From Loktanella sp. Alg231-35 (GTDB lineage Bacteria > Pseudomonadota > Alphaproteobacteria > Rhodobacterales > Rhodobacteraceae): a DNA stretch of 64,000 nucleotides. Positions 36,843 through 46,383 of the stretch are shown piece after piece. Each line of letters starts with the position of its first letter. Position 1 is the first letter of the stretch. The DNA lies in NCBI RefSeq assembly GCF_900143545.1, contig NZ_FREV01000004.1, positions 62,001 through 126,000 on the forward strand. The letters run 5' to 3'. The notes beneath the pieces are model-generated. The model was not told the DNA's origin, did no database searches, and saw nothing but the letters and a program-made list of their open reading frames with translations. The position numbers and the translations under genes were made by a program.

Positions 36843-38054
36843 ATGACATCCATTCCCCTGATCCGATTTCTGGATCGCACAACGCCACCGCACATCCTGA
36901 CACTGGTCCTGATTACGGGCATGTCTGCGCTGAATATGTCGATTTTCCTGCCATCGCTGGCTGCGATGACGCGGTATTTTCAGACAGACTACGCCATCAT
37001 GCAGATTGCCTTGTCAGGGTATTTGGCCGCCACCGCAGTGCTACAGGTCTTTATCGGTCCAATTTCTGACCGCTATGGCAGGCGGATCATAGTGCTGGGA
37101 TCGCTGGCAATATTTGTGATCGCAACGATTGGCGCGCTCATGGCCACAACGGTCGAGGTGTTCCTGTTCTTCCGCATTCTGCAGGCCGCGGTTGCGACCT
37201 CCATGGCACTTGGCCGGGCCATCGTGCGCGATATCGTCCCACAAGCAGAGGCTGCATCTATGATTGGTTATGTCACCATGGGCATGGCCCTTGTGCCAAT
37301 GGTGGGGCCAATGATCGGTGGTGGGCTTGAGCAAGTGTTTGGCTGGCAGGCGTCGTTTGTGTTTCTGACCGTCTCGGGGATCATCACACTGGTGATTGTC
37401 TATTTCGACCTTGGTGAAACCGTCCAAGGCGAAGGCACCAGTTTTCGCGATCAACTGAGGACTTATCCAGAATTGCTGAGGTCGCCGCGCTTTTGGGGTT
37501 ATGTGCTCTGCGCTGCATTTGGATCGGGCGCGTTCTTTGCGCTCTTGGGCGGGACTTCTTTCGTGGCCAGCGACATCTTTTCCCTTTCCCCAGTGTGGAC
37601 CGGCATTGCACTCGGCGCGCCTGCAATCGGCTATGCCGTGGGCAACTTCTTCTCGGGCCGATATTCGGTACGCATCGGCATCAACCGCATGGCACTGATC
37701 GGCACAGGCGTGACGGTCTTGGGGTTGGGCCTGTCCGCGCTGCTGACCTTTGGCGGGGTCAACCATCCGCTGAATTTCTTTGGGTTCTGCACCTTCCTTG
37801 GGCTCGGCAATGGGATCATGCTGCCCAATGTGATGGCGGGATCCATTTCGGTACGTCCGCATCTTGCCGGTACAGCCAGTGGGTTGGGTGGCGCGATCAT
37901 GATCGCGGGCGGCGCGGCACTGTCACAATTTGCGGGCAGCATCCTGACCCTTGAGACCGGCACGATGCCCCTGCAACTGATCATGTTGGGGGTGTCTGTT
38001 CTTGCGATGTTGTCGGTCTTCTTTGTGATCTGGCGGGAAAAACGCATCGCTTGA
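36843..38054 (+). CDS. MFS transporter, Bcr/CflA-type drug exporter
   Basis: 403 residues with about twelve hydrophobic helices. The MFS motif between helices 2 and 3 is [20 protein letters not shown], and the helix-4 region has [20 protein letters not shown], typical of the Bcr/CflA exporters of antibiotics, sulfonamides or metabolites. It is divergent from pccB and 51 bp before pccR, so it sits inside the propionyl-CoA cluster. A role exporting a short-chain acid intermediate is possible but unproven. Confidence 0.85.
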   Translation: MTSIPLIRFLDRTTPPHILTLVLITGMSALNMSIFLPSLAAMTRYFQTDYAIMQIALSGYLAATAVLQVFIGPISDRYGRRIIVLGSLAIFVIATIGALMATTVEVFLFFRILQAAVATSMALGRAIVRDIVPQAEAASMIGYVTMGMALVPMVGPMIGGGLEQVFGWQASFVFLTVSGIITLVIVYFDLGETVQGEGTSFRDQLRTYPELLRSPRFWGYVLCAAFGSGAFFALLGGTSFVASDIFSLSPVWTGIALGAPAIGYAVGNFFSGRYSVRIGINRMALIGTGVTVLGLGLSALLTFGGVNHPLNFFGFCTFLGLGNGIMLPNVMAGSISVRPHLAGTASGLGGAIMIAGGAALSQFAGSILTLETGTMPLQLIMLGVSVLAMLSVFFVIWREKRIA

Positions 38055-38082
38055 CGCGGGTTTTGCAGCGGCTAATCTCGGT

Positions 38083-38097
38083 CAGCAAACTTGCAAA
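38083..38097. promoter_or_regulatory. GCAAAC-TTGCAAA motif just before pccR, candidate autoregulatory site
   Basis: GCAAA at 38085-38089 and 38093-38097, an 8-bp period as upstream of pccB, and a TTTGCA at 38062-38067. The pair ends only 8 bp before the pccR start codon, so binding would block transcription or initiation of pccR itself. Confidence 0.45.
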
Positions 38098-38105
38098 GGT
38101 GGGAT

Positions 38106-39506
38106 ATGGCCGTTCAGAAACTTTACGCTGGTGCAAAGCTGCGCGAATTGCGCGGACGCATGGCACTAACGCAAAAGGCTTTTGCGGAAAAGCTGGGCGT
38201 GTCGTTGCCCTATCTTAACCAAATGGAAAACAACAATCGCCCCGTTTCCACGGCGGTGGTTCTGGGGCTTGCGCAAGAATTCGGCTTTGACGTGACAGAG
38301 CTGCAATCGGGTGATGAGGCCCGCTTGGTCAGCGACATGCGCGAGGCCTTGGCCGATCCGGTGTTTACCGGCACGGCCCCTGCCCTTGCTGATATGCGTC
38401 TGGCTGCTGCGAACGCCCCTGCCCTCGCACGTGCATTTCTGGACCTACACGCCGCCTACCGGCAGACCCACGAACGGTTGGCCTCGCTGGATGAGGCGCT
38501 GGGACGCGAAGACGCCCGCCTGCAACCAAGCCCATGGGAAGAGGTCCGCGATTTCTTCCATTATTGCGACAACTACATTGATGCCGTGGACCGCAGTGCC
38601 GAACGCTTTGCAAACAGCTGCGACCCCGGTGAGACGATGGCCGCCGCCGCAGTGCGCGCGCTGAAAGGTCACGACATCCGCGTGATCTTTGTCGATGCGC
38701 CCGACGCCCGCCATTATGATCCCGAAAGCAAAACCTTGCGGATCTCGCAATTTGCAAGCCCTGCGACACAGACCTTTCAACTGCTGTTTCAAATTGCGTT
38801 GATCACGCAGGAACCTTTGCTAGAGGCCACACTTGATCTGGCGCGCTTTCAGTCCGAAGAGGCCCGCAGCGTCGGGAAAGTGGGGCTGGCGAACTACTTT
38901 GCCGGGGCCGCGCTCATGCCCTATGCCGCGTTTCTTGCCGCCGCTCAGTCCACCCGGCACGATCTGGAAATTCTCGCAACCCGTTTTGGTGCATCCATCG
39001 AGCAGGTGGCCCACAGGTTGTCCACATTGCAGCGCCCCGGTGCCAAGGGTATCCCGTTCTTCTTTGTGCGCGTCGACCAGGCGGGTACGATCACCAAACG
39101 ACACTCAGCAACCACCCTGCAATTCGCGCGCTATGGCGGGGCCTGCCCGCTTTGGAATGTGCATCAGGCGTTTGAGCTTCCGGGGCAATACCTGCGCCAA
39201 TTGGCTGAAACGCCAGATGGCGCGCGCTATTTTTGTCTGGCCCGTGACGTCAGTAAATCTGGCGGGGCCTACTCGGTACCGACACGCCGCTATGCTATCG
39301 GGCTGGGCTGCGAGGTGAAACATGCGCCCGCACTGGTTTATGCCGACCACATGGATATCTCTGCGATCGAGGCCTACGCCCCCATTGGCATTTCCTGCCG
39401 GATTTGCGAGCGACGACAATGCCATCAGCGCTCTGTCCCACCGCTGGAGCGGCAGTTGCGTGTTGACCCTGATCGCAGAGGTATTCTGCCCTATCAGCTT
39501 GACTAG
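38106..39506 (+). CDS. pccR: Short-chain fatty acyl-CoA regulator, PccR-like (XRE/ScfR family)
   Basis: 466 residues from ATG 38106; the frame open from 38091 starts at a TTG inside the upstream motif. The N-terminal XRE helix-turn-helix is clear (KLRELRGRMALTQKAFAEKLGVSLPYLNQMEN). The middle domain has the degenerate peptidase-like segment of the family (LFQIALITQEPLLEA then EEARSVGKVGLANYFAGAALMPY). The C-terminus carries the conserved cysteine cluster SCRICERRQCHQR. In Rhodobacter sphaeroides PccR controls pccB and itself in response to propionyl-CoA. Position next to pccB strongly supports this name. Confidence 0.9.
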   Translation: MAVQKLYAGAKLRELRGRMALTQKAFAEKLGVSLPYLNQMENNNRPVSTAVVLGLAQEFGFDVTELQSGDEARLVSDMREALADPVFTGTAPALADMRLAAANAPALARAFLDLHAAYRQTHERLASLDEALGREDARLQPSPWEEVRDFFHYCDNYIDAVDRSAERFANSCDPGETMAAAAVRALKGHDIRVIFVDAPDARHYDPESKTLRISQFASPATQTFQLLFQIALITQEPLLEATLDLARFQSEEARSVGKVGLANYFAGAALMPYAAFLAAAQSTRHDLEILATRFGASIEQVAHRLSTLQRPGAKGIPFFFVRVDQAGTITKRHSATTLQFARYGGACPLWNVHQAFELPGQYLRQLAETPDGARYFCLARDVSKSGGAYSVPTRRYAIGLGCEVKHAPALVYADHMDISAIEAYAPIGISCRICERRQCHQRSVPPLERQLRVDPDRRGILPYQLD

Positions 39507-39556
39507 CCACCGGTATCCGGGTTGCACTGGCCTGACACATCGAAGGAGGGTGCAGC

Positions 39557-40009
39557 ATGGAACTCAGCGGGACAAAGGTGATCGCAGCAGATGTGGAAAA
39601 CGTCTGGGCGCATCTCAACAATCCTGAAACGCTCAAGGCCTGCATTCCGGGCTGCGAAGAACTGACTGGGTCGCCAGAAGAAGGGTTCGCTGCCACCGTG
39701 AAACAGAAGGTCGGCCCTGTGAAGGCCACCTTTAAGGGCGAAGTCACATTGGACAACATCGTGCCCGGCAAAAGCTATACCATCACCGGCGAAGGCAAAG
39801 GCGGCGTTGCAGGCTTTGCCAAAGGCGGCGCCGACGTCGTCCTGACTGCCGTCGATGGCGGCACAGAGCTGGCCTATGAAGTGCAAGCCAAGGTCGGCGG
39901 CAAGCTGGCACAGCTTGGCAGCCGGATCATTGGTGGATTCGCCCGCAAGATGGCCGATCAGTTCTTTGAGAGCTTTCAGAACACCGTCGAAGGCAACGAC
40001 AGCGCCTGA
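39557..40009 (+). CDS. CoxG/SRPBCC family protein (CO dehydrogenase subunit G-like)
   Basis: 150 residues, an SRPBCC fold of the CoxG family: MELSGTKVIAADVENVWAHLNN, LKACIPGCEELTGSPEEGF, and a C-terminal amphipathic GSRIIGGFARKMADQFFESF. CoxG proteins help dock molybdenum hydroxylases to the membrane, but no coxMSL genes are in the window; stand-alone copies are common in Rhodobacterales. GGAGG sits upstream of the start. Confidence 0.88.
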   Translation: MELSGTKVIAADVENVWAHLNNPETLKACIPGCEELTGSPEEGFAATVKQKVGPVKATFKGEVTLDNIVPGKSYTITGEGKGGVAGFAKGGADVVLTAVDGGTELAYEVQAKVGGKLAQLGSRIIGGFARKMADQFFESFQNTVEGNDSA

Positions 40010-40249
40010 TCACTGCGGGCGCAAGGCCGCGCTGATCTGATCTTTCAGTCGCATCCGGGTCTTGCGCAACTCTGACATATGCAAATCATCAGTAGGCTCT
40101 AGGTCCGTCTCAGCTCGGTGAACGGCGCGATTGACGGTGTGGTACTGCTCAAACAGATTGGCGAAATGGGTGTCAGTCGCTTTCAGCGCCTGCATCTTTT
40201 CGATGTCATCAGGGAATTCTTCGGCCAATTCGTGGGGGGTGTGCGACAT
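40010..40249 (-). CDS. DUF465 (YdcH-like) small coiled-coil protein
   Basis: 79 residues from ATG 40249, with GGAGGACAGGC directly upstream. The pattern HELAEEFPDDIEKMQALKATD, then HFANLFEQYHTVNRAVHRAE, ending LRKTRMRLKDQISAAL matches DUF465, a family of small helical-hairpin proteins of unknown function. It is convergent with the CoxG gene, whose stop codon directly abuts. Confidence 0.85.
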   Translation of the reverse strand: MSHTPHELAEEFPDDIEKMQALKATDTHFANLFEQYHTVNRAVHRAETDLEPTDDLHMSELRKTRMRLKDQISAALRPQ

Positions 40250-40326
40250 GCCTGTCCTCCTTGCTTGTCTTTGCGATAAGGATATCAGGGACATCGGCGG
40301 CAGACTTTGACACGGATCAAGTGGTT

Positions 40327-40973
40327 CTATCTTCGCGCCGCGCGCCAACCTGCTGCCTCGGCCTCGGCTGCGGAACAAAACCAGCGCTCGCCATTGGCTG
40401 GATTGATCCGGGTACGGTCATAGTGCTCTTGGCCGGGGCGGTGATAGATGCGTCCGCCGGATGAGATATTGCCCTTGATCGCGCAGTTCTGGTTCGGCGC
40501 CGGGTCATCGGCAAATTGAGCAGCGCGGAATTCTGACGGCATCTGCACCTCAACCGCCCACAGCCCACGTTCTGCGATGGCGGCCGATTTCTCTTCCAGA
40601 TCATAGGTATCTGAATACCGGCGAAACGCCCACGCCAGCCCCGAGCTTACGATCATGCGTCCCATGTCCTGCCCATCGACCGTGCATTGGGCCACGACGC
40701 GCGCCCGTAACGGTCAGTGTCGCGCGCCGCACAACGGGCATACGCCCCATCAAAGCGATTGCGGGCAGCGTCACGGGTCCACGCCCCGCAATCCCATGTG
40801 CGCCCATCCTTTTCACAAGGTTGCCCCATTTCTGGGGCGTCAATCCCAAAGAGGCGCACGCGCGTGCCACCGACATCAATCGTGTCAGCATCAATCACGC
40901 GGATGGTGCCATTGGGGGCTGCGATTGCCGTCGTCCCGAGAAAGGAGAGGATCAATAGAAGAATACGAAACAT
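40327..40973 (-). pseudogene. Thermonuclease (SNase-like) gene disrupted by a frameshift
   Basis: Two overlapping frames together give one staphylococcal-nuclease-like protein of about 215 residues. Frame one (start 40973) has a signal peptide (LGTTAIAAP) and the nuclease core IRVIDADTIDVGGTRVRLFGIDAPE, reaching DTDRYGR. The expected continuation VVAQCTVDGQDMG lies in another frame, starting around 40700. The junction contains CGCGCG where CGCG would keep the frame, so a 2-bp CG duplication near 40697-40705 explains the break. The second part ends with GERWFCSAAEAEAAGWR, an excalibur-like calcium-binding ending. A sequencing error is the alternative. Confidence 0.8.
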
Positions 40974-41027
40974 ACCCCGACCTATGGATGGCCGGGGTAT
41001 CGGTTCAAGAGATTTCGTTAACGAAGG

Positions 41028-41042
41028 TTAAGAAAGTGTTAA
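41028..41042. promoter_or_regulatory. CtrA-type site TTAA-N7-TTAA upstream of the nuclease gene
   Basis: TTAA at 41028-41031 and 41039-41042 with a 7-bp spacer match the CtrA consensus; a further TTAAC is at 41019-41023. The site is 55-69 bp upstream of the nuclease start codon and just past the betA stop. CtrA binding is an inference from the motif only. Confidence 0.35.
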
Positions 41043-41047
41043 GGTGA

Positions 41048-42715
41048 TCAGCGCTGCACCGTTTCCCAATCTGGATGAATCCAAGGCTGATCATTTGAGG
41101 GCGGCAGCGGGTTGCGTTGCAGAATGTGATCCGCTGCCTTTTCGCCAACCATGATCGACGGGCCGTTGGTGTTGCCGTTTGTCACCCTTGGGAAAATAGA
41201 GCTATCGGCAACGCGCAGCCCCTTAACCCCGATCACACGGGTTTCAGGGTCAACCACCGCCATCGGATCATCGGGGTCACCCATCTTGCAAGTGCCACAG
41301 GGGTGATACGCGCTTTCCGCATGTTCGCGGATCACCGCATCCAGCGCTTCATCACTTTGTGCATCCTCGCCCGGTTGGATTTCGCGCCCACGATAGTCAT
41401 CAAAGGCCGATTGCGCGAAAATCTCGCGGGTCAGCCGGATGCACTTGCGGAAATCTTCCCAATCCTGCGGGTCGGACATGTAGTTGAACACAATCTTGGG
41501 ATGCTCATTGGGGTCAGCCGACCGCAATGTGACCTCGCCCCGCGACTTGGAGCGCATCGGGCCCACATGTGCCTGAAAACCGTGGCCGTCAGGCACGACC
41601 TTGCCGTCATAGCTGACAGCGATCGGCAGGAAGTGGTACTGGATATCTGGGTATTTGATCCCCGCTTTGGACCGGATGAACCCCGCGCTTTCAAACTGGT
41701 TGGAACTGCCCAAGCCCGTTTTCCACAGCAACCATTCCAAACCGATCTTGGCTTTGCCGCGAATGTTCCAATAGGAAAAAAGCGAAACGGGTTTGGTCGC
41801 CGCCTGCTGGATATACAGCTCCAGATGGTCTTGCAGGTTCTGGCCGACGCCGGGGCGGTCTGCCACAACGTCGATGCCATGCTCTTGCAAGTGTGCCGCC
41901 GGGCCGATGCCCGACAACATCAGCAATTTCGGTGAATTCAGGGATGACGCGGCAACAATCACCTCTTTGTTGGCTGTGATCACCTCAATCTTGCTGCCCC
42001 GGCTGACTTCAACACCGACGGCGCGCCCGTTTTCAATGACAATCCGACGCGCAAAAGCGCGGGTGATGTTGCAATTGGGACGCTTGAGGGCGGGACGCAT
42101 ATAAGCCGAGGCCGCTGACCAACGCTTGCCCTTGTAGATGGTGGCATCGAAGGGGCCGAACCCTTCTTGTTGCTCGCCATTGTAGTCGCCAGTGACGGGA
42201 TAACCTGCCTGCCTACCGGCCTCGACAAAGGCCCGTGTCAGGGGGTTCTTGCGTGGCCCACGCGTGACATGCAGTGGCCCGTCCTTACCGCGCCAATCGG
42301 GGTTGCCGCCATGGCCACCGTCATGCCAATGCTCCATACGTTTGAAATACGGTAGAACGTCGGCATAGGCCCAGCCATGTGCACCGCTTTCGGACCAATA
42401 GTCATAGTCGCAGGCATGGCCACGGACGTAGATCATACCATTGATTGAGGATGACCCCCCAATCACCTTGCCACGCGGCGTGACCAGTTCGCGCCCGCCC
42501 AAGTTGGGCTCGGGTTCGGACTTCATGCCCCAATCGTAGCGTTTCATGTTCATCGGATAGGACAGTGCAGCAGGCATCTGAATGAACGGCCCTGCGTCGG
42601 TACCGCCATGTTCGATGACCAACACTTGCTTGCCAGCCTCAGCCAGTCGGTAAGCAATGGCGCAACCGGCAGAGCCTGCACCGATGATAACGTAATCAGC
42701 TTGCATGTTTTCCAT
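41048..42715 (-). CDS. betA: Choline dehydrogenase
   Basis: 555 residues, GMC oxidoreductase. The FAD-binding loop is [17 protein letters not shown] near the N-terminus, the GMC signature [20 protein letters not shown] follows, and the active-site region has [18 protein letters not shown] and [19 protein letters not shown]. It oxidises choline to betaine aldehyde at the membrane. betB ends on the base before its start codon, so the two are coupled. ATG at 42706 is an alternative start. Confidence 0.95.
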   Translation of the reverse strand: MENMQADYVIIGAGSAGCAIAYRLAEAGKQVLVIEHGGTDAGPFIQMPAALSYPMNMKRYDWGMKSEPEPNLGGRELVTPRGKVIGGSSSINGMIYVRGHACDYDYWSESGAHGWAYADVLPYFKRMEHWHDGGHGGNPDWRGKDGPLHVTRGPRKNPLTRAFVEAGRQAGYPVTGDYNGEQQEGFGPFDATIYKGKRWSAASAYMRPALKRPNCNITRAFARRIVIENGRAVGVEVSRGSKIEVITANKEVIVAASSLNSPKLLMLSGIGPAAHLQEHGIDVVADRPGVGQNLQDHLELYIQQAATKPVSLFSYWNIRGKAKIGLEWLLWKTGLGSSNQFESAGFIRSKAGIKYPDIQYHFLPIAVSYDGKVVPDGHGFQAHVGPMRSKSRGEVTLRSADPNEHPKIVFNYMSDPQDWEDFRKCIRLTREIFAQSAFDDYRGREIQPGEDAQSDEALDAVIREHAESAYHPCGTCKMGDPDDPMAVVDPETRVIGVKGLRVADSSIFPRVTNGNTNGPSIMVGEKAADHILQRNPLPPSNDQPWIHPDWETVQR

Positions 42716-44167
42716 TTAAAACGGTGCCTCCAGATCGCCCATGCGGACGTAGACGCCTTTGATTTGGCTGTAATGCTCAATGGCCGCCTTCGAGTTTTCG
42801 CGGCCCACGCCGGATTGCTTTGTGCCGCCGAAGGGCGCCTCAACCGGGGCGTCGTTATAAGTGTTGATATAGCAGGTACCTGCCTCAAACCCGGCGGCCA
42901 CCCGGTGGGCGCGGGTCAGGTCGGCGGTGAAAACACCCGCAGCAAGGCCAAAATCGGTTGCATTGGCGCGCCGCAAGACGTCTTCCTCTGTTTCGAAATC
43001 CAGAACCGACATGACCGGGCCGAATATCTCATCGGTGGCGATAGTCATATCGTCACTGACATCTGCAAAAACAGTAGGTTCCAGATAGAACCCCGGCTTA
43101 TCCACGCGATTGCCGCCAGTGACGAGGCGCGCGCCTTCTTCTTGACCTTTGGTGATAAAGCCTTCGACAATATCGCGCTGGCGCTCGGACACCATCGGGC
43201 CAAAGTTCACATCAGGGTCTTGCGGGTCGCCCATTTTAACGCCTTTCAGGCGTTCGGTCAGCCGTGCCAGAAATGCTTCTTTGATCCCCGCCTGCACGAA
43301 CACGCGTGTCCCGTTAGAGCAAACTTGACCGGAGGAATAGAAATTCCCCAGGATTGCGCCAGAAACTGCGTTCTCCAGATCAGCATCGTCAAAGATTACC
43401 AAGGGGGATTTACCGCCCAGTTCCATGGTGACATGGCGGACGCCTTCAGCCGCAGCTGCATAGACCTTTTTGCCTGTCGGGACAGAGCCGGTGAGCGAAA
43501 CTTTGTCCACGCGCGGGTCGGTAATGAGCGATGCACCAACGGCGCCGTAACCTTGGATCACGTTGTAGACGCCTGCAGGTGCGCCCGCCTCGATCATGAT
43601 CTCGGCCACTTTGAGCGCGCAAAGCGGTGTGGTCTCGGAGGGCTTGAACACCATCGTGTTACCACAAGCCAATGCAGGCGCGCCTTTCCAGCAGGCGATT
43701 TGCGTGGGGTAGTTCCACGCGCCGATGCCGACACAAACGCCCAACGGCTCGCGACGGGTATAAACGAAGTCATCGCCCAGTTGGATATGCTCACCGGTGA
43801 TGGCGGCGGCCAGCCCGCCGAAATACTCCAGCGCATCCGCCCCGGATGTGGCGTCAGCCACGCTGGTTTCCTGATAAGGTTTGCCGGTGTCGAAGGTTTC
43901 GAGGACAGACAAATCGTGGTTGCGCGCGCGCATGATATCAGCAGCGCGGCGCAGAACACGGCCGCGCTCTGTGCCTGTCCACCCGGCCCATTCCTTTTGG
44001 GCGGCTTTGGCGGCGGCCACGGCCTGATCGACGATAGCGGGTGTCGCGGCATGCAAAGCGGCGATCACCTCGCCCGTGGCAGGATAAATCACTGGGATTT
44101 CTTCGCCTGCTTTATCTTCGACGTAAGCGCCGTTGATAAAGTGGCTAGCGGTAGGTTGTGTTGACAT
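42716..44167 (-). CDS. betB: Betaine-aldehyde dehydrogenase
   Basis: 483 residues, ALDH superfamily. NAD-binding and catalytic features: [32 protein letters not shown], the catalytic Glu in [12 protein letters not shown], and the nucleophile in [14 protein letters not shown] (about residue 282). The C-terminus has [20 protein letters not shown], as in BetB. It converts betaine aldehyde to glycine betaine with NAD+. Located between betC and betA in the same transcriptional direction. Confidence 0.95.
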   Translation of the reverse strand: MSTQPTASHFINGAYVEDKAGEEIPVIYPATGEVIAALHAATPAIVDQAVAAAKAAQKEWAGWTGTERGRVLRRAADIMRARNHDLSVLETFDTGKPYQETSVADATSGADALEYFGGLAAAITGEHIQLGDDFVYTRREPLGVCVGIGAWNYPTQIACWKGAPALACGNTMVFKPSETTPLCALKVAEIMIEAGAPAGVYNVIQGYGAVGASLITDPRVDKVSLTGSVPTGKKVYAAAAEGVRHVTMELGGKSPLVIFDDADLENAVSGAILGNFYSSGQVCSNGTRVFVQAGIKEAFLARLTERLKGVKMGDPQDPDVNFGPMVSERQRDIVEGFITKGQEEGARLVTGGNRVDKPGFYLEPTVFADVSDDMTIATDEIFGPVMSVLDFETEEDVLRRANATDFGLAAGVFTADLTRAHRVAAGFEAGTCYINTYNDAPVEAPFGGTKQSGVGRENSKAAIEHYSQIKGVYVRMGDLEAPF

Positions 44168-44212
44168 GGCGGGATGCCTCCGGCGGAAGTTTGATTGGAT
44201 ATAGAAAAGGGT

Positions 44213-45721
44213 TTATTCGTCTCGTGGATAGCGCTGGTTTTCCTCAAGCACATTGAGGTCCATGTGGTTGCGCATGTAGCGTTCGGATGCTTTTTGCAGT
44301 GGCTGGTAGTCCCATGGGAAGTAGCTGCCGTTTCTGAGCGCTTCGTAAACGACCCAACGGCAGGCTTGGGATTGACGCACGGCGGCGTCGAATTGAGCGA
44401 GGTCCCAGCGCGCTTCGGATTTCGCGCGCAGTTGGGTGACTGTACCTTGGTGGGCTGGGTCTTCGGCAAGGTTTTTGAGTTCGTGCGGGTCGGCATCCAG
44501 ATCGAAAAGTTGATCCGGGTCGCGTGCGCAGCGGGTGTATTTCCATTTGCCATAGCGCAAGCAGACCAGCGGGGCATAGCTACCCTCGGCGGCGTATTCC
44601 ATGGCGACTGGCGTGTCGCGTGTGCCGCCTTGGCCCAGATGCATCAGGCTTTCACCTGTCGTCCATGGCATGACCTCGGACATGTCGATACCAGCCAGAT
44701 CACAGAGCGTGGGCGTGACGTCGATGTTGCTGACGGGTGTGGCATTCAGCCCCGGTGTCATGTCGGGACCGGCAATCATCAGCGGCACCCGCGCCGACCC
44801 TTCGAAGAAGGACATCTTGAACCACAGGCCCCGTTCGCCCAGCATATCACCGTGGTCTGAGACGAAGAGGATCGTGGCCTCTTGCCGTGTGTCTGCCAGC
44901 GTTTGCAGCACCTCACCAATTTTGTCGTCGAGGTAGGAGATATTGGCGAAATAGGCGCGGCGGGCGCGTTTGATATGTTCTTCGGTGATGTTAAAGTTAT
45001 CGCGGTCATTGGCGTCAAGGATGCGTTGAGAGTGGGCGTCCTGATCCTCATATGGGATCGGGCCGACTTCGGGCATCAGATGCGCGCAGTCTTCATATAA
45101 ATCCCAGTATTTCTTGCGCGCCACGTATGGATCATGCGGATGCGTGAAGCTGACTGTCAGGCACCATGGCCGGTCGTCATGCCCGCGTGAAAGGTCATAG
45201 AGTTTGCGGGTCGCATGATAGCAAACTTCGTCATCATACTCCATCTGGTTGGTAATTTCGGCCACGCCTGCGCCAGTCACCGACCCCATGTTGTGATACC
45301 ACCAATCGATGCGCTCACCGGGTTTGCGATAGTCAGGTGTCCAGCCGAAATCAGGCGGGTAGATGTCCGTGGTTAGCCGCTCCTCAAACCCGTGCATCTG
45401 ATCGGGGCCGACGAAGTGCATTTTACCGGACAAACATGTCTGATAGCCCGCCCGTCGCAGATGGTGTGCATAGGTGGGGATAGAGGATGCGAATTCGGCC
45501 GCATTGTCATAGACGCCAGTGCGCGATGGCAGCAGGCCCGACATGAATGACGCACGGCCCGGCGCACAGAGCGGGGATGCGGTGTAGCTGTTGGCGAAAC
45601 GAGTGGAGCGTGCGGCGAGTTTCTTTAGGTTTGGCGCGTGTAGCCAATCGGCCGGTCCATCTGGAAATAAGGTCCCGTTTAGCTGGTCGACCATGATGAT
45701 CAGGATGTTTGGCTTTGTCAT
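44213..45721 (-). CDS. betC: Choline-sulfatase
   Basis: 502 residues. The sulfatase signature C-x-P-x-R is present as LCAPGRASFMSG, with C52 as the residue converted to formylglycine. The metal-binding N-terminus (NILIIMVDQLNG) and the downstream SDHGDMLGERGLWFKM are also diagnostic, and the C-terminus (RNHMDLNVLEENQRYPRDE-like) is typical of BetC. It hydrolyses choline-O-sulfate to choline and sulfate. No signal peptide is visible, so it works in the cytoplasm. The start overlaps the betI stop by 4 bp. Confidence 0.94.
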   Translation of the reverse strand: MTKPNILIIMVDQLNGTLFPDGPADWLHAPNLKKLAARSTRFANSYTASPLCAPGRASFMSGLLPSRTGVYDNAAEFASSIPTYAHHLRRAGYQTCLSGKMHFVGPDQMHGFEERLTTDIYPPDFGWTPDYRKPGERIDWWYHNMGSVTGAGVAEITNQMEYDDEVCYHATRKLYDLSRGHDDRPWCLTVSFTHPHDPYVARKKYWDLYEDCAHLMPEVGPIPYEDQDAHSQRILDANDRDNFNITEEHIKRARRAYFANISYLDDKIGEVLQTLADTRQEATILFVSDHGDMLGERGLWFKMSFFEGSARVPLMIAGPDMTPGLNATPVSNIDVTPTLCDLAGIDMSEVMPWTTGESLMHLGQGGTRDTPVAMEYAAEGSYAPLVCLRYGKWKYTRCARDPDQLFDLDADPHELKNLAEDPAHQGTVTQLRAKSEARWDLAQFDAAVRQSQACRWVVYEALRNGSYFPWDYQPLQKASERYMRNHMDLNVLEENQRYPRDE

Positions 45722-46302
45722 TGCGAACGCCCTCCAAGCTCGATGTTGAGCAGCGCCAGTACATGCGCCGTTGCATCCGACAGCTCGGCGCGGCTCCGCG
45801 ACAACCCCTGATGCAGATACAGCCCATCAATCAGCCCCGCGAGCCGGGCGGCAGTACCGGGCGCGTGGTCGCCCACAAGAGGGCGCAGGTCATGCATCAA
45901 ATTGCTGTGCAGCCGCCGCTGATAAATCCGCAGCAGACGATGCGCATCGGTCGAAGTTTGGGCCAGCACGTAGAAATTCAACCAAGCGGCAATCACCTCT
46001 GGCTGGAAGTTGGACGAAGAAAATCCCGCACGGATCACCGCTTCAAGCCGCGCGCGATGGCCAGTGGCACCTTTCAGTGCGGTGCGGACCTCGGCGGCAT
46101 AGATGGCTAGTGTATGGCGCATGGCGGCGAGAAAAATCTGATCCTTGCCGCCAAAGTAATGATGCGCCAACGCTGACGACATGCCGGCGCGTTTGGCGAT
46201 ATTGCTGACCGTCACATCCAGATTGCCCACGGCCCCGATTTCATCAATCGTTGCTTTAACAAGTGCGGCGCGACGGATAGGTTCCATCCCAAGCTTGGGC
46301 AT
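45718..46302 (-). CDS. betI: TetR family transcriptional repressor BetI
   Basis: 194 residues. The TetR helix-turn-helix is clear (ATIDEIGAVGNLDVTVSNIAKRAGMSSALAHHYFGGKDQIF), preceded by the BetI-specific PIRRAALVKA. The ligand domain includes FYVLAQTSTDAHRLLRIYQRRLHSNL and GLIDGLYLHQGL, as in BetI proteins that sense choline. It heads the betICBA unit, overlapping betC by 4 bp. A dyad typical of BetI operators lies in the 81-bp gap to the divergent choX. Confidence 0.94.
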   Translation of the reverse strand: MPKLGMEPIRRAALVKATIDEIGAVGNLDVTVSNIAKRAGMSSALAHHYFGGKDQIFLAAMRHTLAIYAAEVRTALKGATGHRARLEAVIRAGFSSSNFQPEVIAAWLNFYVLAQTSTDAHRLLRIYQRRLHSNLMHDLRPLVGDHAPGTAARLAGLIDGLYLHQGLSRSRAELSDATAHVLALLNIELGGRSQ

Positions 46303-46341
46303 CTGTTTCTCTTTCGGTTGACCTCAGCACTTAAATTGTTC

Positions 46342-46361
46342 TTTATTGACTCGTCAATCAA
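46342..46361. promoter_or_regulatory. BetI operator-like dyad between betI and choX
   Basis: ATTGAC (46345-46350) and GTCAAT (46353-46358) form a perfect inverted repeat within TTTATTGACTCGTCAATCAA. Its ATTGA/TCAAT arms resemble the BetI operators described in E. coli and Vibrio. It lies 40 bp upstream of betI and 23 bp upstream of choX, so one site could silence both directions. Confidence 0.75.
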
Positions 46362-46383
46362 GAAAAAACACTGGGAGACCGAA

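Noticed and set aside
42608-44164. 518-codon plus-strand frame opposite betB
   Set aside because: Antisense to betB; long open antisense frames are common in GC-rich genomes.
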